From Anaerolineae bacterium (GTDB lineage: Bacteria; Chloroflexota; Anaerolineae; 4572-78): a stretch of DNA of 6,962 nt. The stretch lies in assembly GCA_027022125.1 (NCBI GenBank), contig JALVZI010000516.1, positions 1-6,962 on the forward strand, read 5' to 3'. Of the stretch, positions 3,827 to 6,962 are shown piece after piece (positions within the stretch are counted from its first letter, which is position 1; each line of letters starts with the position of its first letter). The position numbers were made by a program, and so were the translations under genes. Below the pieces are notes generated by a model. That model was not told where the DNA came from and made no database searches. It saw nothing but the letters and a program-made list of their open reading frames with translations.

Positions 3827-6730
3827 CTATTCTTTGGTAACGTATTTATACAGTTCCGTACCCAGCGGATTAGCGATGTACCCTTTAATTTTGCTGCTGA
3901 AGATGAGCGGGGTGTTGTTATGAGCAACCCAAATGCGGGTTACATCGTCCATCAGCATTTGTTCTGCTTGCTGGTACATTTTTTCACGTTCCGACTGGTC
4001 AACGGTGGAACGGGCTTTGCGCAACAAGGCATCCAATTCGGGGAATTGCACCCAACCTTCTTTGGCTTTCGGTTCTTTGGTGTCGATGAAGAAGTAACCC
4101 AAGAAGTTGTCTGGGTCGCCGTTGTCGCCACCCCAACCGAGTTGGTAAAGACCGCGCAGTTCGCCTTCTTTACGCAATTTCAGGTAGGTGGGCCAGTCAC
4201 CGGCTTGTTCCAGTTGCACATTGATACCCACGGCAGCCAATTGCGCCGCCATCGCTTGGGCAATGCCTTCGGGGTCGGGGTAGTAGAAGCGAACGATGGG
4301 CATGTAGTACAGTTTCAAAGGCATTTTGGTGCCATCTTCCCACGTTACTTCATCAATGCCGTTTTCAAAACCGGCTTCTTTCAGCAGTTCAACAGCGTGG
4401 TCGGGGTCGTATTGGACACCGTGAACATCGAAGTTATGCCCCCAAACCATCGGCGGCAAGAAGTTTTCTGCCACTTCACCGTATTTGCCGTAGAAGGTTT
4501 CGACGATGGATTGTTTGTCGATGGCAGAGGCAATGGCTTCGCGGACACGCTTATCTTGGAATTCTTGGATTTTGTAGTTGAACGCCAGGTAAGCGGTATT
4601 CAATGCCGGGCGCGGAATAATGAACAGGTCATCCGAACTTTCGGCGGTTTTAAGGTCTTCAATGTTCGCTTGTTCCATGGCATCAATTTCGCCGGTTTGC
4701 AAAGCCAAGAATCGCGCCGAGTTGTCGGGGATGGTGCGAATAACGATAGTCTCGACGTTGCCGGGAATGTCGCCCCAGTAGTCTTCGTTGCGGGTCAAAG
4801 TGATGTGGTCGTCAGTAATCCACTCTTTGAATTTGTAGGGACCGGTGCAAACATAACCCACTTCGGGTGAACCGTAATCGGGACCGTATTTTTCGATGGC
4901 GGTGGGACTGGCAATAGCAAACATCGGCATTGCCATATTCGCCAAAATCGGTGCCAGCGGTTCACTCAGAGTAAATTTGACAGTGTAGTCGTCCACTTTT
5001 TCGATGTTGGTCACAATGGAATCGCCTTTAAAGCCGTTCCACATGTAGTCCCAGTACTCAAAGTCTTTTTCTGCAAAGTGTGCCGGATGAGCAGGGTCCC
5101 ACCAGCGTTCAAAGTTGTAAACAACTGCGTCGGCGTTGAAGTCGGTGCCATCGTGGAATTTTACGCCTTTGCGCAGATGGAAAGTCCATTCGGTACCATC
5201 ATCGTTAGATTCCCAACTTTCTGCCAGGCTGGGCACAACGTTGGTGGTGTCTTTGTCGTAAGCCAGCAGTGATTCACAGCCTTGGTTGGTCACACGGAAG
5301 GATTCACCGTCAGTGACGGTTGCCGGGTCTAACCCCACAGAGTCGCCGCCGCGACCAAAGATGAAGGTCGCGCTACCACCAGCAGCCATATCCATATCGC
5401 CGCCACTGCTTTCGGCTTTGCTTTCGGGCCACACCGGTACAAATTTGCCACCCTGTATCTGCACCACACCGATTTTCGGGTCGGCGCAGTCACCATTCTC
5501 ATCACAGGTGATGGTACCGGTGATGCCGTCCATATCTTTCGTGGCATACAGTGCATCTCGCAATGCCTGCCGCGGAATGTACAATGTACCGTCACTGTCT
5601 TCCACCGCCACCTTCTCGATGGCATCCAATATCATATTCGTCGCATCAAAGGCGTGCGCATGGAACGGCGCCGTCGGGTCCGTCCCATAGTCCTTCTTGT
5701 ATTCCGCCAAGAATTTCTGATACAAGTCGTTCCCAAAACTCAAGTCCGGTCCCGTCAGGTACATCCCTTCTCCCGCAGGTCCCGCCGCTTGTATGAATTC
5801 CGGCGATTGCATCCCGTCTGCACCCATCAGTATCGTGTTTTCCAAACCGCTCACTTCTGCGCTCTGCGCGGTGATAAAACCACCTTCGGCAATGAATATC
5901 GGGTAGTACAATACGTCTGGGCTGTCGGTGGCAATGCTGGTCAACAACGGGCGCATATCCGTGTCACCCACGTTCACCGCTTCCTGCGCCGTAATCGTGC
6001 CGCCCAATGCCTTGAAGTTCTCCGCAAATACCGCTTGCAACTGCTCCGCATACGGACTGCCGTCATGAATCGTCGCCGCAGTGCGCGCTCCCAATACGTT
6101 GTACGCATATTCCGCCGCTACTTTCCCCTGCACACTGTCGTTGTGCGCCGTGCGCAAGAACGACGGTACGTGCGTGTCCGGCGCCGTCAGGCTCGGCGCA
6201 GTACAACTCGGCGAGACCATCGAGTAGCCCGCATCGTTGTATATCGGCGCCGCAGGTGTACAACTGCTTGAGCAGTTGTGACCCACTACTGCTACCACGT
6301 TTTCGTTCGACACAATCTTCGTCGCGGCGGTTTGTCCGCCTTCCGCGCTGCAGCCGCCGTCTTCCGCTTCCAATTCCAGCGGATGTCCCAGCACCTCGCC
6401 GCGGAATTTCAGCGCAATTTCCGCACCGTATTGGCTGTCCAACCCCAATGAGGCGTTCGGTCCGCTGACTACCAGCGCACTCGCCAGCACAATCGGGTCA
6501 CCTTCCGCAACTTCCACACAACCCAGCGGGTCATCGCAGGTGTATGTTTCTACCTGTTCGGCTTGCGCCGGCGCTTTCGTCGGCTCCGCCGCTTTTGTCG
6601 GTTCGGCTTGCGCCGGCGCTTGCGTCGGCTCCGCAGGGGCTTCGGTCGCCTGTTGGCTGCCGCCGCACGCCGCCAGTGCCATCACCACTATGAGCATTAG
6701 GCTCGCTATTATCAATACTCGCTTTTGCAT
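3827..6730 (-). CDS. Fused solute-binding lipoprotein: type-1 (LivJ/LivK-like) domain plus family-5 peptide-binding (DppA/OppA-like) domain
   Basis: This 967-aa extracytoplasmic lipoprotein is about twice the usual binding-protein size. Residues 1-22 are a lipoprotein signal (lipobox LAAC, C22), followed by a flexible A/P/E/T/Q tether (25-60). Residues about 76-435 look like a type-1 periplasmic binding protein of the branched-chain amino acid class: an opening with GPNASLG, then VVAVVGHNCSSSCTPAAPIY, and FDATNMILDAI near the end. A Gly/Asp/Met/Ala-rich linker (436-452) leads to a family-5 domain (453-967) with its signatures PSLAESWE, DGTEWTFHLRKGVKFHDGT and GPYKFKEW. The frame is continuous and starts at ATG 6730 behind GGAGGAG. 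It heads the dppBC-like cluster, so the family-5 half is the likely peptide receptor; the ligand of the first half is unknown. Codon choice differs between the halves. A fusion by deletion between adjacent receptor genes, or an assembly chimera, are the main alternatives for its origin. Confidence 0.88.
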   Translation of the reverse strand: MQKRVLIIASLMLIVVMALAACGGSQQATEAPAEPTQAPAQAEPTKAAEPTKAPAQAEQVETYTCDDPLGCVEVAEGDPIVLASALVVSGPNASLGLDSQYGAEIALKFRGEVLGHPLELEAEDGGCSAEGGQTAATKIVSNENVVAVVGHNCSSSCTPAAPIYNDAGYSMVSPSCTAPSLTAPDTHVPSFLRTAHNDSVQGKVAAEYAYNVLGARTAATIHDGSPYAEQLQAVFAENFKALGGTITAQEAVNVGDTDMRPLLTSIATDSPDVLYYPIFIAEGGFITAQSAEVSGLENTILMGADGMQSPEFIQAAGPAGEGMYLTGPDLSFGNDLYQKFLAEYKKDYGTDPTAPFHAHAFDATNMILDAIEKVAVEDSDGTLYIPRQALRDALYATKDMDGITGTITCDENGDCADPKIGVVQIQGGKFVPVWPESKAESSGGDMDMAAGGSATFIFGRGGDSVGLDPATVTDGESFRVTNQGCESLLAYDKDTTNVVPSLAESWESNDDGTEWTFHLRKGVKFHDGTDFNADAVVYNFERWWDPAHPAHFAEKDFEYWDYMWNGFKGDSIVTNIEKVDDYTVKFTLSEPLAPILANMAMPMFAIASPTAIEKYGPDYGSPEVGYVCTGPYKFKEWITDDHITLTRNEDYWGDIPGNVETIVIRTIPDNSARFLALQTGEIDAMEQANIEDLKTAESSDDLFIIPRPALNTAYLAFNYKIQEFQDKRVREAIASAIDKQSIVETFYGKYGEVAENFLPPMVWGHNFDVHGVQYDPDHAVELLKEAGFENGIDEVTWEDGTKMPLKLYYMPIVRFYYPDPEGIAQAMAAQLAAVGINVQLEQAGDWPTYLKLRKEGELRGLYQLGWGGDNGDPDNFLGYFFIDTKEPKAKEGWVQFPELDALLRKARSTVDQSEREKMYQQAEQMLMDDVTRIWVAHNNTPLIFSSKIKGYIANPLGTELYKYVTKE
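3830..5374 (-). other. Family-5 peptide-binding domain of the fused receptor
   Basis: This encodes residues of about 453-967, the full length expected for a DppA/OppA/NikA-type domain, ending in a complete C-terminal lobe. It matches the DppB/DppC-like permeases downstream. Codons for alanine, threonine and serine are mostly GCC, ACC and TCC, unlike the first domain. Only two cysteines (C485, C628) are present. Confidence 0.88.
5426..6505 (-). other. Type-1 periplasmic-binding domain of the fused receptor
   Basis: This encodes residues of about 76-435, a Leu/Ile/Val-binding-protein-like fold. It and the short segment just before it are cysteine-rich (C65, C71, C127, C153, C157, C176, C409, C415), which suggests several disulfides. 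In this family the ligand would be an amino acid, amide or similar small molecule, normally passed to LivHMGF permeases; none are in the window. Alanine, proline and threonine codons are mostly GCG, CCG and ACG. Confidence 0.8.
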
Positions 6731-6756
6731 TTCTCCTCCATACTTTTTCTGTGGTT
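6663..6756. repeat. 94-bp direct repeat, right copy
   Basis: This is identical to bases 1-94, offset by 6662. It covers codons 1-22 of the fused receptor, its ribosome-binding site and 26 bp of leader. Identity ends at 6756, just downstream of a TATAAA (6764-6759), so the two copies carry different upstream promoter DNA. Confidence 0.97.
6733..6739 (-). promoter_or_regulatory. Ribosome-binding site of the fused receptor gene
   Basis: GGAGGAG on the minus strand is directly upstream of the ATG at 6730-6728, with the GGAGG core four bases away. No other start codon in the early frame precedes the signal peptide, so it fixes the start. Confidence 0.75.
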
Positions 6757-6758
6757 AA

Positions 6759-6764
6759 TTTATA
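6759..6764 (-). promoter_or_regulatory. Possible -10 element of the receptor operon
   Basis: The minus strand reads TATAAA here, which would place a transcription start around 6752 and give a leader of about 20 bases. No good TTGACA-like element is found 17 bp upstream; a GCGACA is about 20 bp away. The assignment rests on the -10 match and position only. Confidence 0.3.
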
Positions 6765-6962
6765 CAACTAATGGTGAACATTACTGTCGCATCTGTTAAG
6801 TTTTGCCGTCTCACCCCCTTTCAATTTAAGTTGGTGCATTCTACAAAGCTTACAATGCTTCTATATGAACTAAATGAAACTTTTACGCTTCTCTCTTTTT
6901 TGCATCGAATTTTCACAAATTTCACAGATTTTATGCCTAAATTTGAGAAATTCGCGTTAATT
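6765..6962. other. AT-rich upstream region of the receptor operon
   Basis: No supported coding frame, RNA gene or terminator is visible. The region contains two 9-bp near-repeats TTTCACAAA/TTTCACAGA (6911-6928) and several A/T runs. It probably contains regulatory sites for the receptor operon, but none can be named. Confidence 0.45.

Noticed and set aside
3920..4870. Plus-strand 316-codon reading frame
   Set aside because: It is the antisense shadow of the family-5 domain, whose strong conserved motifs are on the minus strand. It has no ribosome-binding site and no recognisable protein features.
5654..6271. Plus-strand 205-codon arginine-rich reading frame
   Set aside because: It is antisense to the type-1 binding domain. 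The excess arginine comes from the GCG/ACG-type codons of the real gene read on the other strand.
6800..6840. Small leader peptide behind a GGGGG-rich minus-strand stretch upstream of the receptor gene
   Set aside because: The following ATG opens only three codons before a stop, so there is no support for a translated leader.

Overview
The window looks like chromosomal DNA from a bacterium of moderate GC content. It is most likely a Chloroflexota (Anaerolineae/Caldilineae-like) organism or a metagenomic contig from one. The placement is inferred from three features: lipoproteins with an 'ACGG' lipobox followed by an A/P/E/T/Q-rich tether, large solute-binding proteins of the style common in that phylum, and intergenic DNA built of short degenerate repeats. 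No rRNA or other marker gene is present to confirm it.

Layout, left to right. Positions 1-68 hold the first 22 codons of a lipoprotein gene that runs leftward off the window. A 266-bp divergent intergenic region follows. At 335-1354 (+) is a complete enolase-superfamily dipeptide epimerase with all expected catalytic residues. A 112-bp convergent spacer (1355-1466) is almost entirely short tandem repeats. On the minus strand there is then a three-gene peptide/nickel-type ABC transporter cluster, transcribed right to left: a 967-aa solute-binding lipoprotein (6730-3827), a DppB-like permease (3538-2360) and a DppC-like permease (2363-1467). The two permease genes overlap by 4 nt (ATGA). A strong rho-independent terminator separates the binding protein from the permeases. 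No ATPase gene is visible. The right end (6757-6962) is AT-rich promoter DNA.

The most unusual item is the binding protein. It appears to be an in-frame fusion of two unrelated periplasmic binding folds: a type-1 (Leu/Ile/Val, LivJ/LivK-like) domain at about residues 76-435, and a family-5 oligopeptide-binding (DppA/OppA-like) domain at about residues 453-967. They share one lipoprotein signal. Synonymous codon choice changes near the junction: GCG/CCG/ACG/TCG dominate the first part and GCC/ACC/TCC/CGT the second. The first 22 codons and ribosome-binding site of this gene are repeated without mismatch at the left end of the window (94 bp), so a second gene with the same leader lies just outside.

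Working model (inference): the permeases and binding protein import peptides, and the epimerase interconverts L-Ala-D-Glu-type dipeptides. This resembles the established Bacillus subtilis dpp-ykf arrangement, where an L-Ala-D/L-Glu epimerase is encoded next to a dipeptide transporter. ATP-binding subunits would have to come from elsewhere in the genome.
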